DNA from: Phoronis australis
Lineage: Eukaryota > Phoronida > Phoronidae
NCBI GenBank assembly: GCA_002633005.1
Contig: NMRA01000001.1
Location: forward strand, 1,213,755-1,277,754
DNA: 64,000 nucleotides
Direction: 5' to 3'
Shown: piece after piece, positions 47,801 to 61,058 of the stretch
Layout of the letters: the number at the start of each line of letters is the position of its first letter
Position numbering within the stretch: position 1 is the first letter of the stretch
The notes under the pieces: generated by a model
What the model saw: the letters and a program-made list of their open reading frames with translations, nothing else
Told to the model about the DNA's origin: nothing
Database searches by the model: none
Program-made: the position numbers and the translations under genes

Positions 47801-50800
47801 TCAATGAAACGAGCCTGTTCACGTTCGTTACCCATGGACTGTTCAAACCCTATTTCGCCAAGACCTGCCACGGAAGTTTCCCGGAGAAGCTGAAAGTGTT
47901 GTTCTGGCAGCCTCCTAGAAGTTACTGACTTGTTTTGGGTGCACGCCTACCACCGCTTTGAACCCTTGAGAAAGAGCCCTCACGTAATCCTTGATAGAAC
48001 GACGATGGTATTCTGCTGGATTGCAAAAAACAATGATGCCACCCACCAGTTTAATAGGATGCGACGAAGAGCGGTGAGGGGTCGCATCAATAAGGTCCGG
48101 TATGGACAGAAAACGGCTGTTACAAATATTGCCTTTTGAGCGGTAAGCTGCCGTCAAACGGTCAATATGGAAATGGGAGTCTATAGCAGACTCTAATGCT
48201 TGAGGTGATGTAGCTGGCAGAAATACAGGAGCTTTGAATGGTGCTCGAGCAGCACTCGCGTAGGTCTTTATGGTAGAAGACGTGGTCGATTGACTCACAC
48301 ATGGCGGAGCTAAGGACTGTACATCTTTTGAACCATAGTCGTATGACAGGGCCCACACCAAACAGTTAGGTTCTGGCACGCGCGCCATCAGATGCAGCAC
48401 CACAAACCATGCACAGGCCAGGGTTTGTAATCTTCCAGAAATTGACAAAGGTTTTACCGGCATTGGCCACCCCAGTACCCGGCACGAGATCATTAGGTGT
48501 AACTCGTCTTCTATAGTTACACGGGGCAGCTTGGCAACGCTGCGGACGGCCAAACCCGCGAGTTCGAGAAGATCTTCATAGTTGCTCATTACTCGCCCTT
48601 CAATCTGCCAGAACAGAGACTTAAGTGCTTCAAAATGGGCATGTTGCACCTCATTAGATGAAAGGCGACACAGTGAGTAGACATCAAAAACTGCCGGCAG
48701 ATGATTTGTCAAGGCGTGTGACCGTAAGAGGCCCTCTCCGGCTGAAAAACTACAGAGTGGACAAATCAGATCTCCCGGCTTTGGTTTACGATTGGGAGGT
48801 GAAGGTGAGGATGCAGATGCCTCACTAGAACGATTAGATAGAGGTGGCGGGTCTCGCTCACTTCTAGATAGAGCTACAGATTGGTCAACTACTGACTTGG
48901 CAGCGTCAGTAGATTCCATAGGTTCATCTTCCTGAACTAAATCTGGACTACTTACACCAGTTATTCCCTTCTCTACAAAAAGATACGGACTTCAGTGAAT
49001 TGGAAGTAGCCATCAAGTCTTTGGTTGTTGAAAACCACCTTGCGGCATTCAAGTCAGCCATGAGTGTGCTTGGTCGACTGTTTATAACCAACTGCGCAAC
49101 CTCTCTATACCGTAGACTTAAACAGAACCGAAGAACCGCCTGAGCTTCATCAGAGTCCCTCGCCTCTGGAAATGCCAACAAGAATAAACTTGTAAGGCGG
49201 TGAGCCCATTGAAGTCTGCTTGGCTGACTGGAACCTAAGTTGGTGTACTTCATTGCACTCGACATCTGCCCCAAAACGATAGATCATATGATCCACAATT
49301 TGGTCGAAACTTGAGTGTGGATGAGCTTTAATATGGTTGAAAAACCAACGAGAGGCATCACCTTCCAAGCACATGCCCAGCTCCGTTCTACATTTTTGAC
49401 CTGACCAAAAATTGTTTCGGGCAACATTACTGAATTTCCATAGAAAATCCTCCCATGTACCTGACAGGTAATGAGTGCCAGAGCCAGAGGGCGTAGGTGA
49501 CATGTTAGTATGCGAATGAGTCTGCATAAGCAATGCCACTACCAGTCTTTGACGACGGAGTCAGTTTAGCTGCCAACTTGGAAAATAAATAGTCAGGACT
49601 AGAGGTAAGTATAGAGGTTTTCTTACCATATTCGTCACAAACCTTGACTACTTCCTCCAAATCTTCTGGCAGACCACATGGGACTGTAAAGTCTATGGAC
49701 TTTTGCAGAGTCTTGGTTGGCTTCCAGCTGCAATGTATCTTGCACACATTCTCCGGAGTAATAGCCAATATTGCTCTGAAGTCCATAACTGCAGCAGCAA
49801 CATTAGCAGTCATACCCGGAAGGTCCAACAGTGTTTCAGCGTCACAAGAATTGATAAGAATCTTGGACGTCATTATAAGGTGCCAAAATTAGGTGTGGCA
49901 CTAGGGAAATAATAAAGTCTGCAAAGACTGAAATACCAAACAAATGATACCTATAGCATTTATATTTACCAGACAAAAATGAAAAATCAAGAATGTAATA
50001 AACGAAACAGCTGAACACCCATGTTCAGTGACCTACCTGCTATGACACGGTAGGTACCGAGCGACAAAGAAAAACAAATCCACGAAAGATACTTTGAATT
50101 ACGCGCCACTCGGTGTAAAGGTAGAAATTGCACGTAGCAACTACACCAAATGTAAATTGTCGCTACTTAGGTTCTACGGTGCTACTCACCCAGGTCCATA
50201 TCTTGACTTTAAACGCGCTGTTAAACACACATCCTCTTCTCATGGAGGATGACACACGAGAGAGCAGCTCCAGCAGCTCCCCAGTCACGTGACATAATAT
50301 ATCCGGTCGACCATAACACTCATACAAACAAGGACGGACGACATTGAAACTGGACAACAAATACCTACCTAGGTTCACGACAGTACACAACTGCTATTCA
50401 ATATGGTCGTATGCAAGGTACTTCCGGACCTATTTTTCTTGTAACCAATTAGTGTGCCCCTGGAATTTATTGTATAGTTGAGGGCTGATCAAAGGTGCCT
50501 GTGCTTTGTTATAAATATCCTTTGCACACAGAGCCAGAGGGACACCTGACCTGGCTTAGGAAGTCCTTGTTGTATTTAATTCCTTCTACCTCGAACAAAT
50601 GCTCCCGTCAAACTTTTTTCTTCGAGCAGTTCAGTTTCCAAAATCGGCAACTCGCCATTTTTAACACTGTGCCCAGCAGGTTGCATAACATATGTATCCC
50701 CTAATGTGCGTAGTGTAAAAATGGCGAGTTATGGACATATGGTCATTGTCTAACTAGTGAATAGTTATAGGCTAACAGCAGGTTAGAATGACAAAGTATT

Positions 50801-53800
50801 ATAGTTATTCACTAAAACTATATGACTCTATGAAACTTTGTTATGTAAAGAATTTGGTAATTTTTTACAATATGATGACATTGACCTACACACATGATTT
50901 TGGTGTTGTTAGATTCCTCGCAACATTATCTTTCAAAAATATATGAATGTATCCCCAGTATTTTATCGTCGAATTTCTGTTCGCACTATTTCCCGATTGA
51001 CACTGCCATGGTTTCTCAACTCAAGATTATTAGAGCGACACTTGTTGCTAATGAATGAAACAGTATCATTGATTCCGAATAGTGTTTGGCCACGAGATTC
51101 CTGACATAACATGGAGGAACAAGGGGCAGCATTTCACCCTTTTCCAATTTTTTTTTAGAATTGTGACCATTTGACTTTTCCACAAAATTCTCAGAATTGT
51201 GATACCCTTTTCACCAGGCCTTTATGCAGCGTACGTCCTGGGCGTCCATTGGACGCCCTAGCACTAATCTGGACTTCTGGCTAGGACGCCCAATGTATCA
51301 TTTGGCCACCCACTGTCAATAGGAACCTTTCAAGTTTGGATTCACACATTGTAATGAATACTAGGAAGCCTCTGAAGGCTCAGTGGCGGCTCTTTTTTCA
51401 AAGCAGGAAGAAATATACAATGTATATACAAAGTATATACACTGTTGCTATGCTCACACTTGGTTGATAGCATTGTAAAATCTTCTTGGTCTACAGTTTT
51501 ATTTAGCAAAAATGCTCACTACAGAAGGCTGTTGTGTAAGCTTAGTTGTAAAAACCTTGGTCTATGCATTTTTCTAAAAAAAATCTGTGTTTGGGGGTAT
51601 TGCTGGCGGGGGGTTAAGCGTCGGAATCATGGACGCCCTGGAATATTGGGAACCCCATTTTGGACACCCTATTTTTGAAATCCTGGATAAAGGCCTGCTT
51701 TTCACCAATTTGAACCTCAAAAACAGCCTCCACTTTTTTCGTGGATGCTTGCTAGGTGATGCGTACTAGGGTCACCATAGGATCGAATTTGAACCCTTGG
51801 GACCACAGTTCAGTTTTTGACTGCCAGGTGACACCTTCCAATCAACGTGGCGGCATTGCTAGCGCATACCGGGAAATAGTGTGAGCAGAAATTTCACAAT
51901 AAAATACTAAGGGAACGGGGTAGGAGAAATTTCCATGTGTTTTTGGAAGGGTAACTTTGTGAGGAATCAAACGATACCAAAATCATGCGTGTGGGTCAAT
52001 ATCGTCATATTGTAAACTATTATCAAGAATTTTGTCAGATTTTCTTTAGCATTAGTGAACTCCAGTTATTTGTCACAACAAGTATTATACACCGAGGACC
52101 TAAACTTTGGCTAAAGTTGTGAACCTAAGCACTAACCCTGTTCTGCTGGCGTACCCACCGATCTCTTTCAGTAACCGATTATATGGTGTAGTAAAAGTGA
52201 TTAGATCCTCACTGTCACGTTTTTCTTGGGTGTGGGTGGGCGCAGGTTGTTACAGACCGGTGCTAATACCTTTCGGTGCGATGATAGACTGAAGAGTGAT
52301 TTGAGTTAATCCTTTATTAATCCCCACCATACGTTCACAAGCCTACTCAAACAAAACGTCCGACGTAATGTCTGTTCTATGCTCCAGCCAATTCTGGGAA
52401 GCCTTGACTTGTGATGAATATCTGAGACATTTCAAGCAACTCTTACACTCGTTGATTCAATAACCTGCTGTCTCTATAGCTGGCTCTGTATTGACTATCG
52501 CTGTAACTGCTGATTCTTTTCACTGCAACTCAACTGTAGTTCTCCTGATTAACTTTCTTGAACTCACTTTATCTGACTAACACAAACCCGTGCTAGTGTA
52601 TTTATAGCCTAATGCATTGTTCTGGAACTTTTCATCAATTCAAGCACATTCTAGAACTTTCCTGAATCTACCCAACCATTCTACAAACATGTACTAGTCT
52701 CTAGAATATTCCAGACTGCATTAATCACTGTCATGCTAGAGTCTTCTTGAAAGTTCATCACTATACTGTAGTAAACAAATGACATCATCATTGTACTGAC
52801 CTCAGTCCTCTAGAAAGTTCCCTACTATTCTGCAGTAAACAAATTACATCATCACTGTACTTAACTCAGGGGTCATGCCAATCAAACAGAATAACAAAAC
52901 AAAACAACACAAATAAAAACAGTGTCAGTCTATATTCTGACACTCACGAATGCTCAACTGTCCTCACTGTTAAAACTTGTTTTCAATCCACAGGCAGAGT
53001 TTTTGCAAGATGTATGAAAATGCCGGCCATTTTCTTCAGCCCTAAAGTCATTACCGTGTTGCCGTCTTGTAGACGGGGAAAACAGAATAAGACCAATCAA
53101 AATTGTGATTTTTGTAAACAAAAATTTTAGATAAGAAAAAAGACTGTGTGTAGTTGTTAGTTATCCAGTTTTAATTAGACCAGTTAACATGAAATAACCA
53201 ACTTGTGTATAGTTAATATTAAATGTTTTAAGTGAGATTTAAATTTTAAAACTTAGCAATCATTAAACTGATCAAGTTTTTCACGTTACGCGCAGCCGAT
53301 CCTAGTTATCACATGTTACTCTTCTTGGAGCTGGCTTTGACAGCGTGGCACATTATGACAGGGGCAGAAAAATCTGTCGTATCGCCTAAATGGTACCACA
53401 TTAGAGCAAAACATTAGGTGAGTACAGTGGCTGCAGTCGTGGAATTCACATTTTCTTCAATTAATCATCTCTAGAGATGCACTCTGGCATAGTTGCGGTG
53501 GTGGCCACATGTTACAGACGCAGCAGCTGTCCTCATCCTCCGTGTCCAAGTCCTCAATGCGGTCACTTTCGAACTGTGAAGCATGTGATTGCTATAATCC
53601 TGATGGACCTGGTTCATTATCATTTCGTGGTTTCTGAACTTGACTTGTTACTGTTATTCTCTCCACTTGTCTTTGTAGTCACCTTTGACTTTTTTATCAG
53701 CTGTTTCTTTTTTGTCTCTTATGCCCTTTTGTCACTTGTGCCTTCGTTGTGCCCTTTTTCTTTTCTAGCACTTCTACATTCTCTGTCATCATCTTACAAG

Positions 53801-56800
53801 ACAAACTTGCAGATCTGCTTGAACATACTTGGTCACTTGGCATTGGCCTCTTCGCTTCTGTACACCTTTGTAACTGTTAAGTAAAAAATCATTTTCAACC
53901 TCACTTTCATCAGTAGTCGGTAAGAATGCTGTAGATGGAGTGACCCTTTCAAGGGTTGTCAAACGGGCATATTCCGGACTTTCGGAAAGCCGATTGAAGA
54001 TTTTCAAGAGACACCGCTTTCACGTAGGTTTTGCTTGCCGTGGAACAAAGATCGAAGCGAGTAATTCTGGCCCTTGTACCTTTCTTCGCTTTGTGGCACA
54101 AGTTACTATACACCGCCTCCCCTGGTTCATACACCCAACATCAAGTGGTTGTAGTATGTGCCATGTGTGGGCTGGCAGAGTTAAAATTGCAATGTGGTCT
54201 TTCGCCCATTCTACTATAGTTACATCCGTGTCTGACTTGTGGCCATCAAGTAAGAGTTGAACAGGCTCCTGAGGGCCACCTGGGACAAACTTCGCTAGGT
54301 GAACTTGGAGCCACTTGAGAAAGACTTCAGAGTTTGATTACCCACTGTCTGTGACTGTTCCACTGGCACCTGGAAAAGAATCTTTGTGACTGTTCCACTG
54401 ACACCTGGAGAAGAATCTTGCAGTAGATCCAAGTTGTTGTATCTTTTCCCCTTTAATACAAAGAATGCGGGAGAGGTCGCCTGGCCAGCTGCACTGCCAC
54501 ATCCCAATATCGATGGTCACAGATCTCCCTGTTGTGACCACTTGGGGAGAGGGCACTTTTTGTTCGGCTGTAGGTGACAAAGTGTGTAGGCTTGTAATTG
54601 GTCATCACACTCTTTTCATCCACATTAAATATGTGGTTTGTCTTCCAAACCATACTTCACCACAGCAGAACGCAACTTTTGTCAGTATTCACTTGACTTG
54701 CAGTTTTGCTCTTGCTTATTCTATACCCTTTACCTTAACAACTCTCACCTCTGGCCAGCACTTTACAAACCCTTTAAAGCACTTAATGGAAAGGACTCTT
54801 CTGTCTTCCTTATTCCCTGCTGGAAGAACCACTCCGTCACCATGGTGACGACTTCTTGCCTTGTATACCCATACCCAAGACTCGCCATTTCTTTTATACG
54901 TTTTACAATTAAGGCTTCCTGATGCGCATCGAAGATTGTAGACACAATCCTTGTGACGAATTCAGGTTCTATCCTCCAACTTACTCGATCTCTCAGTGTT
55001 TGGTATGGAACATTGCATTTTGCAGCTGTTAAGTTGATGGACCTGCAATCCTCACGTACTTTATTGTATGGCTCAAATAAACTGCATACATCATACTGTC
55101 TCAAGTTTCTGTATTGTGTTTTTACAAGCTTCTGTAATATAAATAAATGTTTTATGAACTGTTTCATTCTTATTATGTGCTCCTGTTTGCTTGCATTGTG
55201 TGTTTTACCATGTTTCTGCGCCACAGGGTAAAAAATACAAAGTAAAAATGCATACAGAATTTGTGTAAAAGTGTACATTTTATGTTTCGGATGTTATAAA
55301 TGTGTACAGTGACATCTTTCGTGAGTCAGCGTACTTTAACCAATGCTAAGGACCCAGCATGAAGAAAATCTCTGTGCTTAGTTCGTTTGGCCTTTCAAAT
55401 TATGGTCGACCCTGGGACATTTTGATACATTGTTTTAGTAACCCTTTGGATTGCGTTCTGTATCATATCTGAACCATGGTTGATTTCGAAACATGTTTTG
55501 AAAATATGCAAAAACTGCATTAGTAAAATGTGCTGTTTTAAATATAATTTTTGAAAACTAACTCTCAACTCACTGTTTTGTTTTGCATTATGAATAACTA
55601 CGTATTCCAATACGCTTTTGACAGTCATAAGCACACAAATGCTGGAAACTTCAATGCTAGATGTCGTGCGACCTCGCAGAAACAGAAACGAGATGATTCA
55701 TGACTTCAGTGCATTGCCGACTTTAGGGCCTCGGTTGTTATGTATTAACTGCTTCTTAGTGAACTCTGGTTGATGTTGACAAAATCGGGCTCTGCTTTGA
55801 TGCTGAGGGCTTAAGTGCCTTCCCAGCTGAAGTTTTAAACCTGTCACGACAATTTTTAAACTCGTCATGCTTTGCCCAAACTCATCGCAGCAAAATCCAA
55901 ACTCGTTACCGCAACGAGTCAGAACAGGTTGTGGAAAAATACTGGTGATCTTTTCAAAAGTTTGGACAAAGCTTGGGTGGAATGTGGGTTCGTAACGTTT
56001 TCCATTCCTGAAAGCCAACATTTTCTTACCGCAAATGTTTAGTGGAGTGTCAAGCAAATACAAAACATTGACCAGAAGCTAAACATTCAAATTGTACTTT
56101 TCAAGCATAAATTCACATGTTGATCAACAGTACTTTTGTATTTTAGGTTTAAAAGCCGATTTAGTTGAAAGATTACATGAATACTATGTACAGGTAAGTT
56201 ATTTTAAACTTTTTGACTTCATCTCTACAATTACACTGTTTTGGAGTAGAGAAGAATGAGAACAGTTAACTATAATGTTCCAGTATTTCACCTGCGAGTA
56301 CAAATCTGTGCGGCCCGCCAAGCTTCTTTTTGGCCCCGTCACTTGCAACCTTGCCCAATTTAACCGTCAAACATCTACCCTGGTGGGAAAACTTCACAGC
56401 TAAGCAAAAATCACTAGTTAAAACGAATACCCAATATTTATAAGTTACACGGCCACTGTCATTGTTTGTGAATTGAAGGTTATGAACTAAAATCGAATTT
56501 TAAACGTAATTATTTTATCCCATTTCCTTCCTTGCATTCACATAGGGACTGGCATTCAGCACTGCCTGGTAATCTGACAAATGTACAATTGTAAAATATT
56601 GTTTGGAACAAGGCAATGACCTTGACACTAGTTTTCTAAAATGGCGAAGTGCCAAAGAACACTGGTGAACTGGGTGGAGAAAAGGTAAGTTTTTAGTCAT
56701 TTTATTGTGCCCATGTTTACAAAAGAAGTCATTCAACTACGTGAATTATATTGCGCGAAATAGCCCAGTAAGATGGGTGAATAAATCGCCTGATATGGCG

Positions 56801-59800
56801 GCTAGTGCCGATCCAACTGATTTTGTTGAACAAGAATATAATGAACAATATAAACGGAAGTTTAATTACACAAATTAGTTAATCAGGCCTGGAAATGTTC
56901 AAATATTTTTGTTTTTGCTGTGTACTACGTGCGTGGAGCCTGAGACTTTAATTGTAACTAGTAGTCTGAAGCCTTGTCCTGGCGTGTCTGCTTCCAAACA
57001 CAACTTCAATTGGTGATTAAAACACCTTAGAATAAATAAATAAATGCAAAATTCTTCATACACAGAGATCATTGGCAACGTGTTTTGCGAAGCACAAAGA
57101 TACCCCCACTACATACAGTAGTCTCATGCTCAGGTTGAGGTTTTGTCTATGAGAAAGAAGCTTGTAGAATGCACCAGACTGCACCAAATTACGATTTTTA
57201 AAAATTTTCTTGAGGTAGGCTGCCAACCACCCATGTCCCGTAGCTACGTGTGGTGGCGCGTTCTGCATCCTCTGGTAATATTCACCACCATGCTCCTTTT
57301 GATACCCAGGGGAAACACTCGTGTTCTATGGATTCTTCCTGATTTTAATTTGATTCTAGGAATGGTTTAAATGTTTACCTAGTGATTGCACTTGACACTG
57401 AAGAATGCTTCATACTCACTCTCATAGGGAAAGGTGTCTGTGCCTTCTGAGAGGAGAATGTCACGTGGTGAGAGGAAAATTCTACCTCTCGATCCATCAA
57501 CCTAAACTAAACAATTTGGGCTCTTTCAAATTGTCACCTGTGTGAGTTACTGGTGATTCGAACCTCGAAGGGAATATTTAAATCACTTGTGGGGAATTTA
57601 TGGACATCATGAGGGGACTCCCATGTGATTTTTCAATATTTTTCAGAGGATCGACCTCAAAACTGAGGGATTGAGGGCCCTGAAAGAGTTGAATATCTGT
57701 CTGGCTGTTAGTTGTTCTTTACAATGATGATTTGTGATCATATTTATGTCTGGAACTATTATATATTTCCAACTTTCAAAGCTAAATGAGACGCAAATAA
57801 AAATGCTGACTTTTATTAACCTTGCACGGTATTGCTGACAGAACATTCTGTTGAAAACATCTTCTTTATCCGACAACTGGTGGGGGGAGTAAAGGCCCCG
57901 TCTGGCCTTGACTGACAGCAGGCTGTCACTTCTACACTGTAATTATAGAACGAAGATTGTGATATCAGGATGTCCACATTCAAGTGCTACTCAACACAAT
58001 CAAAGCTTTGTGTTTTACAACCTTTACCATTATCTCATGCTCATTTCTTGTTCATTTGAGCAGCAAAGCCAGGTTGCCATGGCGCCAGCAGTTGATCCCC
58101 AGATGCTGATGCTTGAGCAGCAACAGCAGCAAGAGCAACAGCAGAGAATGTTGTTTGAGCAGCAGATGCAACAACAGCAGGAGGAACAACAACGACTGAT
58201 GTTGCAGCAACAGCAGGAAGAGCAAAGGTTGATGTTGGAGCAACAACAACGCCAACGTGAAGAACAACAGCGGATGTTGATTGAGCAACAGCAACAGGTA
58301 CTGTAGACCGTGACCCGCTAAAGCAGAGTATGTTCTATGTGTAAAAATCTGGGTGGCCCGCCACGCTCCTTTTTGGCCCTTCTACTCGTAAATTGTACTC
58401 AAATTGACACATCTAATCGTGATGGTAAAAACTTCATTGCCATGCAAAAATCGCTAGACAAGTACAAATAGTCTAATGAATACGCACAAGTCACATGGCT
58501 ACTTTTACCATTTTGTGGCTCAAACTTTGAATTGTCTCCCCCATCTATGGCCATGCATAGATGCGAAATTGTGATTGTCATACTTTTCTCGTACTCTCTG
58601 TGACTGCCAGTTTTCCACCACCTGGGTCGTTAGTCCGTTCACATCACTGATTCTTCAAACTCAATTAGAAACAATATTGAGCATAACTTGTCGTTAGGGT
58701 TTACATTCGTCACACCCACTTCACTGAGCGCATGTAGTACCTTGTTTCTTGGACAATTCCATTTTGGAACATGGGATAAACACTAAAAGGCTCTAGGGAG
58801 TAATGGGATTATTACTTTTCCGCCAACAGGAAGAACAGCAGAGGTTGATCCAGCAGCAAATGATGGAACAGCAACGGCAGCAGGAGGAGCGCCAACGTGT
58901 GTTAGAGCAGCAACGCCTTCTTGAGGAACAGCGACAACGAGAAGAGCAGCAGATGATCATGGAGCAGCAGCGCCTCCTAGAGGAGCAACGTCAGCGGGAG
59001 GAGCAGCAGCTGATGGAACAGCAGCGGCTGAAGGAGGAGCAAAGGATGATGGAACAGCGGAGGATTCAAGAGGAACAGCGCATGATGGAACAGCGCAGGA
59101 TTCAGGAGGAGCAACGCATGATGGAACAGCAGAGAATTCAGGAGGAGCAACAGCGAATAATGGAACAGCAGAGAATTCAGGAGGAGCAAAGGCTGCAAGA
59201 AGAACAGCGAAGGCAGGAAGAAGAAAAAATGTTGATGGAACAGGTGAGTGGCTGGAGTTGTTAGAATGGACTTTGGAGGTTTGATAACGCTGTTCAATTT
59301 AGTTACATTAATTCTGCACTTACTTGTCGCACTCACCTCAGTTTGTACACCCAAACTTGTTTGGCTAAATAAAGTATGTTATTTCACTTTCACTCTAGAC
59401 TACTTGACGGCATGACAGTAACTTCCAACTCGTGACTAATTCTCACATTGGCAGGATATTGCTGTGACTAAAGGGGTACAAGGGTACAGTTACTAGTTTA
59501 GGAGACAGTTTCTTAGTTTCGAGATTGTTCAACCATTAATTCAGCCTATTCAAAAGTGGTTGACAAGTGCATTTGTTGTAATAACGCAATGCAATTTGAA
59601 CGTTTCTTTTACTGACTTTGTGATAGCTGTCACTTGCTGGCTCACACAAAATAGTTTTGGCATTCAAAAGCTCTGCATTCACTGTCGTTACAAAGTGTCT
59701 GTTCCACCTACGTGTCCTTCACAAAAGTTTGCGGTCCCTAATTTTGGAAATCTTTTGTTAGTAATGACAACTTGATAAGTTTAATGTCGGTTACACTTGC

Positions 59801-61025
59801 CTCTTAACATCTTGGGCTCAAAGTTAAAATTGAACTGTCTAGTAACACGAATCGGCCTGATTCCATGATGAAAAGCACGTGCGGACGCCATATTATACCG
59901 TTTTTTCTATTTAAATTTTACTAAAGATACATAGTCATGTGACCCAATCAACAAAAGATTGCTATTAAGTTAACAATCTAGGTCTACAAGCTTTCTACTT
60001 TCAATAGAAATTTGACTTGCCAATAAGGTCCTTCATAACCTGTTCAGCCGACCTTCTTCTGTAACGTTAGTGTGTTGTTTGTAGCAGCGAGTGCTGTTGG
60101 AGCAGCAGAAAGAAGATCAGAGGCGGCAGGAACAAGAGGCCATGATACAGAAGGCCAGGCAGCAACAGCAGATGTTGGAGATGGAGAAACGCAGGGTAGG
60201 TGGTGGGCAAATGGGCGACAATTTTGGGGTGTTGCAAAACCCAGGTTATGTGACGGGGGAATTGTGGTGTCGCTCAGATTTTGGTGGTGACGTAATGGCT
60301 ACTGACTTGGGAGTACAGAAACACCCAGGGTTGGTGGTGATATGAATGGGTCCTGTTTCTAGGGTGGTTGGACACCCTTGGGGAGATGGTGCGGAATGGG
60401 TGTCCAGTTGCTGCCGTTCGTAGAATCTTTAAGGTAGATGGAAAGGGATTGGTGGCATTTCTGGTTAGTTGCAACACCCAAGGGAGATGGTGGCGGGAAT
60501 GGTTGCCCACTGATTTCGTGTTCGTCATACCATGGTCTGTGCAGCACCTTGTGAAATATGGGTGCGTGTGATATCTTGGTGAGTATGAGACCCAGGAAAG
60601 GAGTGGAGAATCTAGTGCTTGTGTTGGGTATATTCTGTGTCCAGTGTAACACACAGCACAAGTAATTTAAAAGTTGTGTTTGTGTATAATTGGGTGTCGT
60701 GTGGTGTCTGTTAGTTTGTCAGCGCTCGTATCAAACCTTGCCGTAATTTATTACTTTGGAGATACCAACTACGAAAAATTAGATTAATGTTAAGCGTCGT
60801 CAGCCTTTTTTCATTTTTTATCTGTTTTCTCAGGAATGGTATTGATTGTTTTTTCTTGTGTAGGTTCTGTTTTGCATGCATTTTGTTTTGTTTTGTTGTG
60901 TGTGACACTCACATTTCTTGTTCACAGCAACAGATGGAGGAACAAAAACAGAGGGAGGAAGCACAGTTGATGCAACAGCAACAGATGGCTCTTATGGAAA
61001 AGCAGAGGGAGGAAAGAGAGCGAGC

Positions 61026-61058
<33 letters not shown>

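Noticed and set aside
53477-53884. 135-codon Leu/Phe-rich plus-strand ORF resembling a membrane protein
   Set aside because: Hydrophobic composition arises from T-rich DNA; no start context, splice sites or family, and it overlaps the pogo relic.
58052-59354. Minus-strand poly-Leu ORFs (80 and 125 codons)
   Set aside because: Antisense of CAG/GAG repeats of SF3B2. The plus strand has splice sites, phases and homology.
60072-60661. Overlapping ORFs on both strands in SF3B2 intron 5
   Set aside because: They read through the donor at 60196 into a G-rich repetitive intron; their sequences are repeats of one another.
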